A program made the translations under genes and the position numbers. Source: PWXP01 sp040772845 (GTDB lineage Bacteria; Planctomycetota; Planctomycetia; Pirellulales; Thermoguttaceae). Taken from it: 64,000 bases of DNA. Shown one piece after another: positions 25,024 to 32,460 of the stretch. The notes beneath the pieces were generated by a model, which saw nothing but the letters and a program-made list of their open reading frames with translations, made no database searches and had not been told where the DNA came from. The stretch covers positions 4,712,001 through 4,776,000 of the forward strand of contig JAXGXG010000001.1 in the NCBI GenBank assembly GCA_040772845.1, read 5' to 3'. Position 1 is the first letter of the stretch. Each line of letters starts with the position of its first letter.

Positions 25024-26778
25024 TCAATCCTCGGCCGTTGCAGCTTCCAGCGTTTCGCGGATGCGGCGGACCTTCGCCTGCCATGTCTCGCTACGCATGG
25101 CGGCCGAACGGGCAAGGCGGGCAGATGCGGAAGTTGGGAGCTGGAAGCTGGAAGCTGGGGAGGCGCTGACACCTGACACCTGACACCTGACACCTTCCTC
25201 CCGCACGATGGCGTCAAGGGCGTCGGTCCAGGCGTCGGGGCCGTCGGCAAGCGAAACCCATGCTGACGTCCGCGCGTCACTGACATCTGACACCTGACAC
25301 CTGTCACCTTCTTCCTCCACCTGGGCGTAACGTGCGACTTCGGGCAGCGGGGTGCTTACCACGGGCAGGCCGGCGGCAAGGTATTCGCGAAGTTTGATCG
25401 GATTGACTGCGTGCGTTAGCGGATTCAGCTTGAAGGGGATCAGGCCGACGTCGAATCCGCGGCACCAGGCAGGCAGTTCACCGTACGGCTTCGGACCCAG
25501 GAAGTGCATGTTCGCAAGCGAGCGGTAGGGGCTCAGGTCCACCGTCGAGTCGCCCAGCAGCACCACGTGCCAGTCGGGCCGGCGGCGGGCAACCTCGGCC
25601 AGCAGGTCCAGATCGACCCAGTCTCGCAGCAGGCCGAAAAAGCCCAGTCGCGGCCGCGGGATGGCCGTCAGTTCGGCCGGCTCCGGCAGGTTGTCGTTAA
25701 GCGCCTGGGCGAAGTGCTCGTAATCGACCCCGTGCGGCACGAGGATCGTATTCGGGTTCCACGGCTTGCGACTCTCCTGCAATGGGCCCGACGTGGTGAC
25801 GACCAGATCGGCCCGGCGGCATAGGGCTTCTTCGTCACGCAATACCTGCCGGGTATCGTAGCCGGTGAATTGCGAGTGATCGTCTACGCAGTAGTAGACC
25901 ACGCGCTGCTGGCCGAATCGGTCGAGCAGGTAAGCCACGTCGGGCGTGAACGACCAGAGTTCGAGCGGCGTGTTGGGCCCGGGGGAGACCTTTCGCAGTG
26001 CGCGGCGGATCTGCCAGGTCAGCAGGGCGCGGTTCAACCTGCGTGCAAAGGCCGAGGACGGTAGCGGTACGACCAGGGGCGTGAGGACGTACACGTTTGT
26101 GCGCGGGTTCTTCAGGCCGCCGGCCACTTGGCGTAGCTTGCGTGCGATGTATCGCAGGTCGGAGCCGGATGCGGTTGGCATTCGCGACGCATGGTAGTTG
26201 ACCCATAGCACCGTGTTACCCTGATCGGCCAGGACGTGCATGACGTGATGCTTGCTGGTCGGCGGCGCGTCGTACCCGCTGGCGAAGCAGAGGACGGAAG
26301 ATATAGGTGTCAGGTGACAGGTGTCAGGTGTCAGAGACGCGCTGTCGCAGCCGGTTTTGTGCGCCATCGCGTTACTGACAACTGTCAACTGATAACTGAC
26401 AACTGCTCCAAGTAGGCAGCCGAGGGTGTTGGAAAGGGCGTCGGTCATGGAGCCGTAGCGGCCGGGGATGAAGGCGGCTTGCAGCCATTCGGTGCCGATT
26501 CCAAGAGCAATGCAGCCGAGTGTGATCAGGCCGAGTGCGAGCCACGGCCGGCGCGCCGATCGGCCGAACGCCGCCATCAGCAGCGGCGCCATGATGATAT
26601 AGGCCGGCATGTGCAGGGTGTTCTGGATGCCGGGTGTAATGCGTGTATCCCAACCTGCCGCGAATGTATCGGCCCCCGACGGCAACAGTGTCACCGTCAG
26701 GATGGCCAGGACGTAGAGGACGGCGAGGGCCCTTAGAAGCTGGGAGTTGGGAGTTGGGAGCTGGGAGTTGGAGGGCAT
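25024..26778 (-). CDS. VanZ-like domain fused by repeats to a glycosyltransferase
   Basis: One open frame of 584 residues. Residues about 15-125 are a VanZ-like membrane domain (four hydrophobic segments, TEWLQAAF and GSMTDALSNTLG). Residues about 160-575 are a GT-B glycosyltransferase (SGYDAPPTSKHH, VVYYCVDDHSQF, ILVPHGVDYEHF, NPIKLREYLAAGLPVVSTPLPEV). They are joined by about 33 residues translated from heptamer repeats (26305-26405), and two more repeat-derived stretches lie near the C-terminus (EEGDRCQVSDVSDAR and CQVSGVSASPASSFQLPT). I see no independent standard start codon at the head of the glycosyltransferase part. The N-terminal PSNSQLPTPNSQ is also repeat-derived. It may be a functional fusion or two genes merged by repeats. 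Confidence 0.78.
   Translation of the reverse strand: MPSNSQLPTPNSQLLRALAVLYVLAILTVTLLPSGADTFAAGWDTRITPGIQNTLHMPAYIIMAPLLMAAFGRSARRPWLALGLITLGCIALGIGTEWLQAAFIPGRYGSMTDALSNTLGCLLGAVVSYQLTVVSNAMAHKTGCDSASLTPDTCHLTPISSVLCFASGYDAPPTSKHHVMHVLADQGNTVLWVNYHASRMPTASGSDLRYIARKLRQVAGGLKNPRTNVYVLTPLVVPLPSSAFARRLNRALLTWQIRRALRKVSPGPNTPLELWSFTPDVAYLLDRFGQQRVVYYCVDDHSQFTGYDTRQVLRDEEALCRRADLVVTTSGPLQESRKPWNPNTILVPHGVDYEHFAQALNDNLPEPAELTAIPRPRLGFFGLLRDWVDLDLLAEVARRRPDWHVVLLGDSTVDLSPYRSLANMHFLGPKPYGELPAWCRGFDVGLIPFKLNPLTHAVNPIKLREYLAAGLPVVSTPLPEVARYAQVEEEGDRCQVSDVSDARTSAWVSLADGPDAWTDALDAIVREEGVRCQVSGVSASPASSFQLPTSASARLARSAAMRSETWQAKVRRIRETLEAATAED
25128..25315. repeat. Heptamer repeats translated inside the glycosyltransferase gene
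   Basis: GGAAGTTGGGAGCTGGAAGC and CTGACACCTGACACCTGACAC at 25130-25195, then CTGACATCTGACACCTGACAC at 25280-25310. All lie within the open frame of the surrounding gene and do not break it. Confidence 0.88.
26305..26405. repeat. Heptamer repeats joining VanZ and glycosyltransferase parts
   Basis: GGTGTCAGGTGACAGGTGTCAG, then a core-like GACGCGCTGTCGCAG, then CTGACAACTGTCAACTGATAAC. The segment is read through in frame between the two domains. Confidence 0.88.
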
Positions 26779-26780
26779 GG
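26735..26780. repeat. Short heptamer array
   Basis: AGAAGCTGGGAGTTGGGAGTT units repeat with a 7-bp period and encode the first residues of the VanZ-glycosyltransferase frame. Confidence 0.8.
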
Positions 26781-26785
26781 GGCAG

Positions 26786-27151
26786 CTAGCTGTTCTGTCG
26801 CTGTTGCGTGGACCGCATCAGGCCACTAATGAGCCGGCCGAGCGGCGCCAAGTCTTCGCGCACTGCGATCGACTGTTCTGCCAAGTTGGTGTAATTGTCC
26901 TCGACCAAATACAACAGGGAACGGAGTTCACCATTTGAAGCCCGTGCGATGTTGTAGAACTGGAGTTTCTCGGCAACATGCTTACGCTCGAAGCCTTCGG
27001 CAATATTCGTCATGATCGATACCGCAGCTCGTTGAATCTGGCTGCATAATCCGAAGTCCCGATCCAATGGCGAGCGGCGACTGATTGAATACACCGTATT
27101 GACCACTCCCCTTGCTACTCGCCATGCCTCCAACTGTTCAAAGGTCATCAT
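26786..27151 (-). CDS. Four-helix bundle protein, S23/IVS family
   Basis: A 121-residue helical protein: MTFEQLEAWRVARGVVNTVY, QIQRAAVSIMTNIAEGFER and ASNGELRSLLYLVEDNYT are the family motifs in the right order. The upstream in-frame extension (to 27229) translates heptamer repeats (GDWRSELGVGRSE) and is rejected. It is the second member of this family in the locus, and it too lies between arrays. Confidence 0.9.
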   Translation of the reverse strand: MMTFEQLEAWRVARGVVNTVYSISRRSPLDRDFGLCSQIQRAAVSIMTNIAEGFERKHVAEKLQFYNIARASNGELRSLLYLVEDNYTNLAEQSIAVREDLAPLGRLISGLMRSTQQRQNS

Positions 27152-27162
27152 GCGTTTCTCGC

Positions 27163-28632
27163 CTATGCATGCTTCTTCCGTCCGCCTCTCCGATCTTCCA
27201 ACTCCCAACTCCGATCTCCAATCCCCCAACTTCCAGCTCCCAGCTCCCTCCTTTGCGTCTGTGCATTCCTGACGACAGTCAGGAATGCACAGACAGAAAG
27301 CAGGGCCATGACGGGCAGGCGGTAGCGGAGCATGAAGACGAAGGGGACGTGGATGGCGGCGAACAGGGCGATGGCGAGGTACAAGGGCCAGGTGCGGCGG
27401 ACGGTTCGCAGGCCGGCCAGGGCCAGCGCGATCAGCACAAGGTATTCGGTAAACCAGACGTAGCGGGCAATGCGTTTTACGATCGATTCCGGCTCGTTGC
27501 TGGTCAGGTAGGGCGGCTCCCAGAAGATGACCGCCTTCTTGGCGAACATGGCCAGCGTGCGGCCGGGATATTCTCGCATGTAGGCAAAGGCGCGTCGGGC
27601 GGCTTCGCGGTCGGCCGCCACCTCGCCTCCTTCGGCCTTAATGCGGCCCCAATCGGCCGCCATGGGCGTCTCGCCAATACTCAAATACCAGCCGGTAGCG
27701 GCCGGGTTGTGACACAGGTACAGGTTGAAACCGGCATTGGTGAACAGGACGGGGGCGCCCAGCACGGTGTAGTTCCGGTAGGCCCACGGGACGATTACCA
27801 GCAGGAACGTAAACAGCAATGTGCCGGTGGCGACCGCATATTGCCGCCAGTTGACGCTGTAGACCAGCATGACAATCAGCAGCACGCCTGCGACTGCACA
27901 GCCGGTAGCGCCGGTGAAGGCCAGCAGGCCGGCGAGCAGCCCGGCCAGGGCGGCCAGGGCAATGCGCCGCCGCGACGTCGGCCAGACCAGGGCGATCCAA
28001 ACCAGGGCCAGCATGAGCGGGACCATCAGGTTCTCTTTGTTGATCACTTTGGCCATGGCCATGCTTGGCACGTACACGGCCCAGGCCAGCGCGGCAAGCA
28101 GTGGAGCGAAACGAGCGAGACGCGAAGAAGGCTCCGGTGCCTTCTCTGTAGGGCAACCTGCCGGGTTCTCGGGCAACAGGCGCCGGCACGCTCGTTTGCT
28201 AAGGCGAGCGGCAGAAAGCAACTTACCGGCAATACAAGCTCGAAGCGCAAGCGAGTGGGTCGATTGGAGCCACTTGCTGGCGCTGCGTGCTTGTATATTT
28301 GTCTCCGCCGCTCGGCTAACCCGGTACACCATATAGACCGAAACGGCGGCCAGCATGAGGTTCACCGCCAGGACGGCGCCCAGTTTCGGACCGGTCAGCA
28401 GGAAGACGGCGGCCAGCAGAATCGGATAGCCGGGACTGTAATAGGCCCGGTTGCCGAAGACGTCGACCAGACCGTTTCCCTCGGCCAGGTTCGTCGCCAT
28501 GGCCAGGTACGCGCCGCCATCGCTCTCGGTGCTCATCGGCTCGACCAGACCCAGCGCAAGCCGCAGGCCTACGGCCAGAACAATGACCGCCAGCAACCAG
28601 TTGACAGTTCTCAGTTGACAGTTGTCAGACAA
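27163..28632 (-). CDS. Glycosyltransferase family 39-like membrane protein with repeat insertions
   Basis: A protein of about 489 residues with 9-11 membrane segments and the ArnT/PMT-like start: ESDGGAYLAMATNLAEG in the first extracytoplasmic loop (acidic residue for catalysis), then AYYSPGYPILLAA. Such enzymes use polyprenyl-phosphate sugars. Residues about 107-144 are encoded by a 114-bp interspersed repeat (28201-28314) inserted in frame after the second membrane segment. About 30 more low-complexity residues follow. Both ends are heptamer-array sequence (SDNCQLRTVN at the start; RRELGAGSWGIGDRSW near the end). The start codon is uncertain: 28632 is TTG within an array. Confidence 0.75.
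   Translation of the reverse strand: MSDNCQLRTVNWLLAVIVLAVGLRLALGLVEPMSTESDGGAYLAMATNLAEGNGLVDVFGNRAYYSPGYPILLAAVFLLTGPKLGAVLAVNLMLAAVSVYMVYRVSRAAETNIQARSASKWLQSTHSLALRACIAGKLLSAARLSKRACRRLLPENPAGCPTEKAPEPSSRLARFAPLLAALAWAVYVPSMAMAKVINKENLMVPLMLALVWIALVWPTSRRRIALAALAGLLAGLLAFTGATGCAVAGVLLIVMLVYSVNWRQYAVATGTLLFTFLLVIVPWAYRNYTVLGAPVLFTNAGFNLYLCHNPAATGWYLSIGETPMAADWGRIKAEGGEVAADREAARRAFAYMREYPGRTLAMFAKKAVIFWEPPYLTSNEPESIVKRIARYVWFTEYLVLIALALAGLRTVRRTWPLYLAIALFAAIHVPFVFMLRYRLPVMALLSVCAFLTVVRNAQTQRRELGAGSWGIGDRSWELEDRRGGRKKHA
27180..27250. repeat. Heptamer array at the 3' end of the GT39-like gene
   Basis: CCGATCTTCCAACTCCCAACT, CCGATCTCCAATCCCCCAACT and CCAGCTCCCAGCTCCC repeat in register and are translated as the C-terminal tail of the membrane glycosyltransferase. 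Confidence 0.82.
28201..28314. repeat. 114-bp interspersed palindromic repeat, copy A
   Basis: It begins AAGGCGAGCGGC and ends GCCGCTCG, so the ends are inverted repeats. Inside, AAGCTCGAAGCGCAAGCGAGTG faces CACTTGCTGGCGCTGCGTGCTT. A copy of the same length is at 33704-33817, differing at a handful of positions. This copy lies inside a coding sequence, in frame. Confidence 0.9.
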
Positions 28633-28785
28633 GTCAGGTGGGAGTTGGGAGTTGGGAGCTGGGAGTTGGAAGCTGGGAGCTGGGAGCTGGAAGTTGGGAG
28701 CGGAAGGGCGCGAGCCCTCCGGTGAAAGGTCTCAGGTGGAGACGATCTGTCCGATCCGACGAATCTGCCTGATCGGTCCGATCGC
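28600..28785. repeat. Heptamer array plus 95-bp duplicated segment
   Basis: GTTCTCAGTTGACAGTTGTCAG and many GGGAGTTGGGAGCTGG units are followed by a 95-bp stretch (28691-28785) that recurs at 32251-32345 with two differences. It contains GGAAGGGCGCGAGCCCTCC and GATCGGTCCGATC hairpins. Bases 28786-28885 contain a reverse core (GCGTGAGCGCG) and a short GTCAATTGATAAC unit. Confidence 0.88.
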
Positions 28786-28885
28786 GTTTGTATTCTTCCT
28801 TCGCATCCAGGGAGACGGGCTGAAGCCCATCCTACGATGCAGGCACATGGCTTCGCCGCGTGAGCGCGCCGCTGTCAATTGATAA

Positions 28886-29752
28886 CTAGATAGCGGCAAT
28901 GGTAATGCCGATCATGGCCAGGATTACGAGCCAGGTAACGCGGTCTTTCAGGCACCAGAGGATCGGGTCGTCCAGCATTTCGCCACGGCCGGTCTGAAGC
29001 CACAGGCGTGAAATCCAGTACAGTACGGCGGGGCACAGCAGGCCGAGCACCAGCGGATGCTCGTACCGCATGCGCACGGCCGGCGTGTTGATGAACAGGG
29101 CCAGCACGACCACGGCCATGTAGCCGGAGGCGATGCCCATGGTGCTGAGCATGGGATAGTCGTTCACGTGGTAGTCGCGGCCCGTACTATCGACCTCGCC
29201 GCGGCGGTTCAATTCGGCCAGTTCGGCGTCGCGCTTCACCAGGGCCAGGCTGAAGAAGATGAACGCCGAAAACGCCAGCAGCCACGCCGAAAGCGGAACA
29301 TCGATCGCCGCCGCACCTGCAATGATCCGAAGGTCGTACAACCCGGCCAGCGTCAGTACATCGACGAGGGCCAGGCGTTTCAGCCAGATCGAGTACAGCG
29401 TGGTGAGCGTCAGGTAGACCAGCATGGTCAACAGGAAGGGTGCGGACACCATCGCTGCCAGAACCAGGCCGAGCACCAGCAGGACGGGAATGGCAATCGC
29501 CCCTTGCCACACGGGCAGCTTGCCTGCCGCAAACGGGCGGCGCCGCTTGTGCGGATGCCGCCGGTCCGATTGGAGGTCGCGGATGTCGTTGAGGATGTAC
29601 GTTGCCGATGCCACGCAGCCGAACGCAATGAACGCCAGTCCGATCCGCCCGAACGCCGGCGCGTCGAACGCGTGCGACGTGAACAGCGGCACCAGCAGCA
29701 GCAGATTCTTCACCCACTGTACAGGTCGGATTGCGCGGAGCCAGGCGGTCAT
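28886..29752 (-). CDS. UbiA-family prenyltransferase (DPPR synthase-like)
   Basis: A 288-residue membrane protein with 8-9 hydrophobic segments. The first Asp-rich site is YILNDIRDLQSDRRHPHKRRRP and a second acidic stretch is YSIWLKRLALVDVLTLAGLYDLR. The arrangement matches decaprenyl-phosphate phosphoribosyltransferase-like UbiA proteins, which transfer a phosphosugar to a polyprenyl phosphate. In this locus it may provide a polyprenyl-linked sugar donor for the GT39-like enzyme next door (inference). Its stop codon is in a heptamer unit. Confidence 0.88.
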   Translation of the reverse strand: MTAWLRAIRPVQWVKNLLLLVPLFTSHAFDAPAFGRIGLAFIAFGCVASATYILNDIRDLQSDRRHPHKRRRPFAAGKLPVWQGAIAIPVLLVLGLVLAAMVSAPFLLTMLVYLTLTTLYSIWLKRLALVDVLTLAGLYDLRIIAGAAAIDVPLSAWLLAFSAFIFFSLALVKRDAELAELNRRGEVDSTGRDYHVNDYPMLSTMGIASGYMAVVVLALFINTPAVRMRYEHPLVLGLLCPAVLYWISRLWLQTGRGEMLDDPILWCLKDRVTWLVILAMIGITIAAI

Positions 29753-29754
29753 GT

Positions 29755-29800
29755 TAGTTGACAGTTGTCAGTTGACAACTGTCAACTGACAACCAACTTC
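29755..29800. repeat. Short heptamer array
   Basis: GTTGACAGTTGTCAGTTGACAACTGTCAACTGACAAC-type units form an almost perfect palindrome (29757-29793). It supplies the stop codon (TGA) of the next glycosyltransferase gene. Confidence 0.85.
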
Positions 29801-30960
29801 TCCAGCGGTTGAAGGCATTGGGGCCAGTGATGATGGGTTTCGACGTAACGGCGGGCGGCGGCGCCGAGTTGCGCGCGAGCGGAGGCGTCGCGCAGCAGGT
29901 GTGGCAGCCGGTCGCGCCATTGGTCGGCCGTGGCGGCGCAGACGACGTCGCTGCTGCGATCGAGTGCAAGCCCTTCCAATGCTTCCGGCGTGGCCATAAC
30001 GGGCCGGCCCATCGCCATGGCTTCGAGCACCTTGTTCTGAATGCCGCGGGCGACCCGCAACGGGGCAATCGCAACGGCTCCGGTCAGGTAGGGACGTACG
30101 TCGGGCACCGGCCCCACCAATTCCACGCCGGGCGCCGCAGCCAATCGCTGTGCCGCCTGCCCGGGGTTGCTGCCGACGATGCGCAACATGCTGGCCGGCG
30201 CCTGCTGGAATACGACCGGCCACACGTCGCGGCAGAACCAGGTCAGGCCGTCCAGGTTGGCCCGGTAGTCGAGCGCGCCGATGAACACGCACGGTAGCGT
30301 ACCGGCCGGTTCGGGCGCGGTGACCGGCTGAAAATAGTCCAGGTCGACTCCGTTGGAAACGGCCAGCACATTCCCTGCCGGGCAGAAGCTTCGGTACAAA
30401 GCGGCTTCCGACTCGCTGACCAGCGTGATCGCGCGGGCGCGATCGGCGAGCGACGACTCCAGTTGCCGCAGTCGGCGGCCTTCCAATTCAAACAGCATTC
30501 GTGCAGGTTGAAACGCCTGCCGGGCGTAGTCGAACCACTTCTCGCTATCGACATCGACCAGATCGACCCACACCGGCACGTTGGCCAGACCCGGGACGTC
30601 GAGGTACTGCGACATGCTGGAGCAGAAGACGACGACCAGATCGAAACGGGTTTCGGCCGTCCAATGTGTAATTGCCCTGCGAAGGCGCGGGCACCGGAAC
30701 AGGCCCTCGGTGGCCGTCCGGCCAAGGGCAAGCGATCGGCCCGCTTGCATCCAACGCGAACGATCCAACTGCCCCACCGTGACACGGCGGCACATCCGGC
30801 CGAGCACCGCCACGGTTTGCGCATCGGGCGTATCTTCGGACAGGTATGCCAGGGAGACCTCGCCTCGCTCTGCCAGGTACTGGAGCAAATGGAACGACCG
30901 AATCCGATCGCCCCGGTTGGGCGGATACGGCACGCGATGCGCGAGGAAGAGGACGTTCAA
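29782..30960 (-). CDS. Glycosyltransferase, exosortase-system (TIGR03087-like)
   Basis: A 392-residue GT-B protein. The start NVLFLAHRVPYPPNRGDRIRSFHLL, the VWVDLVDVDSEKWFDYA segment and the donor-site region PLRVARGIQNKVLEAMAMG are the recognisable pattern of the PEP-CTERM/exosortase-associated Stp1-type sugar transferase. The start codon appears to be TTG at 30960. It is complete apart from the array-derived last residues (VVS). Confidence 0.9.
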   Translation of the reverse strand: MNVLFLAHRVPYPPNRGDRIRSFHLLQYLAERGEVSLAYLSEDTPDAQTVAVLGRMCRRVTVGQLDRSRWMQAGRSLALGRTATEGLFRCPRLRRAITHWTAETRFDLVVVFCSSMSQYLDVPGLANVPVWVDLVDVDSEKWFDYARQAFQPARMLFELEGRRLRQLESSLADRARAITLVSESEAALYRSFCPAGNVLAVSNGVDLDYFQPVTAPEPAGTLPCVFIGALDYRANLDGLTWFCRDVWPVVFQQAPASMLRIVGSNPGQAAQRLAAAPGVELVGPVPDVRPYLTGAVAIAPLRVARGIQNKVLEAMAMGRPVMATPEALEGLALDRSSDVVCAATADQWRDRLPHLLRDASARAQLGAAARRYVETHHHWPQCLQPLEKLVVS

Positions 30961-31120
30961 GGGGACAGGGGACAGGGGACAGTTGACAGTTGACAGTTGA
31001 CAGTTGACAGTGACGCGCGAGCGCGGTCGGTTGGCTGCGTTAGCGAGTTTCGATCTCCGATCTCCGATCTCCGATCTTCGATCTCTGATCTTCCAGCTTC
31101 CAACTTCCAGCTTCCAGGTG
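30961..31120. repeat. Heptamer array with core
   Basis: GGGGACAGGGGACAGTTGACA, then four GTTGACA units, the core GACGCGCGAGCGCGG (about 31013), GAGTTTCGATCTCCGATC and CCAGCTTCCAACTTCCAG. Confidence 0.9.
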
Positions 31121-31345
31121 TGCTCGGCGCATACTCCGTGCTTGTGGGTTGTCGGCCCAATGGGGGGTGAGTTGCGTTTTTTACACAGATTGCGGTGTAC
31201 GCAGTATGAAAAAGTCTACAACATTTCGCGGTGTCACATGGGGTAAACTGGCCCGGCTCTATGGCCGTGACACAGCTTTTGCCGCCTGTTGACCATTATA
31301 TCGCGCCAACTGCACTACCCGGCGAATCGGAAGAATTGTTGAAGA
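31121..31345. other. Intergenic region without a recognised gene
   Basis: About 225 bases between the array and the deacetylase stop. I see no supported reading frame or RNA gene in it. Confidence 0.5.
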
Positions 31346-32212
31346 TCATACCACGGCGTGACGCCCTTGCTCGGCGGCGATTGCCTCGCCGAGCGGGCCG
31401 AACTGGAACCGGGAGAGGAGTGCATCGAGTTTGCTTTCCGTGCGGCCAAGGTTGACGTAGTGGCGAAATCGTGACAGACGCGACGCCACGGCCATGCGCG
31501 GCTGGTCCGGATCGATTTCCCACGGGTGCAGATACACCAGAAACGGCGTCTGCTGGCGATGATTGATACGCTGTAGCCCGCGGCACGTAACCCAAAACGG
31601 GTATAACCGCAGGTATCCGCCGCCCCCGATCGGCAGGGTCATGCCGGGAAACCGGACCACCGACGGCGGAAACTCCCACAAGGAACCTGCCGGGGTGTGA
31701 ATCTGGTGGATTCGCGGGTTGGCGCCAGGAATACCGTAGCGGTCGTGATGAATGGGAAAGATACTGGAATCGATCTGGAACCCCTCTTCCGCCAGGATCT
31801 CCAGCGCCCATTGCGACTGCCTGGTAATCGAAAAACTCGGCGCCCGATAGGCCACAACCGGTGCACCGGCGGCATCCTCCAAGGCGGCGCGAGCCCGACG
31901 CAGGTCGGTTCGGAACTCGTCGGGCGACTGCCGGTAGATCAGGCGGTGCCAGTAGCCGTGCGATCCGATTTCGTGCCCGGCCGCATGGATTTCGCGAACC
32001 AGGCTCGGCTCCCTTTCGGCAACCCAACCCAGTACGAAGAACGTGGCATGAACCTTATGGCGGGCAAACAGTTCCAGGAGCCGTTGCGTATTACCCACCA
32101 CGCGGCTTGCATACTGATCCCAGCAATCGCGATCGACCGATTGCTCGAAGGCCGAAACGTGGTAGTAGTCCTCCACGTCGACCGTCAAGGCATTCAGCAG
32201 CAAAGAGGTCAT
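31346..32212 (-). CDS. Exosortase-system polysaccharide deacetylase (DUF3473 type)
   Basis: A 288-residue NodB-fold protein. It starts LLNALTVDVEDYYHVSAFE, the hallmark of the XrtA-associated deacetylase family, and has ATFFVLGWVAE, GHEIGSHGYWHRL (metal-binding His pair), FSITRQSQWALEIL and a C-terminal DUF3473-like part (LVYLHPWEIDPDQPR). It probably de-N-acetylates the glycan in or near the periplasm. ATG 32212 (MTSLLLN) is the start; the 45 codons upstream in frame translate repeats. Confidence 0.93.
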   Translation of the reverse strand: MTSLLLNALTVDVEDYYHVSAFEQSVDRDCWDQYASRVVGNTQRLLELFARHKVHATFFVLGWVAEREPSLVREIHAAGHEIGSHGYWHRLIYRQSPDEFRTDLRRARAALEDAAGAPVVAYRAPSFSITRQSQWALEILAEEGFQIDSSIFPIHHDRYGIPGANPRIHQIHTPAGSLWEFPPSVVRFPGMTLPIGGGGYLRLYPFWVTCRGLQRINHRQQTPFLVYLHPWEIDPDQPRMAVASRLSRFRHYVNLGRTESKLDALLSRFQFGPLGEAIAAEQGRHAVV

Positions 32213-32214
32213 GG

Positions 32215-32460
32215 GAAACCGGAAGTTGGGAGTTGGAAGCTGGGAGTTGGAAGTTGGGAGCGGAAGGGCGCGAGCCCTCCGGTGAAAGGTGTCAGGTGGA
32301 GGCGATCTGTCCGATCCGACGAATCTGCCTGATCGGTCCGATCGCATTCGTGCTCTTCATCCGCTTTGCCATCCGCGTTAGCACGCTCCGATGTACGGCC
32401 TCTCCACCGCGTGAGCGCGTCACTGTCAACTGACAACTGTCAACTGACAACTAGCTCAGC
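32215..32460. repeat. Heptamer array with 95-bp duplicated segment; last array of the region
   Basis: GGAAGTTGGGAGTTGGAAGCTGG units, then the 95-bp segment shared with 28691-28785, then a reverse core (GCGTGAGCGCG at about 32412) and GTCAACTGACAACTGTCAACTG. I find no heptamer array between here and the end of the window. Confidence 0.88.
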
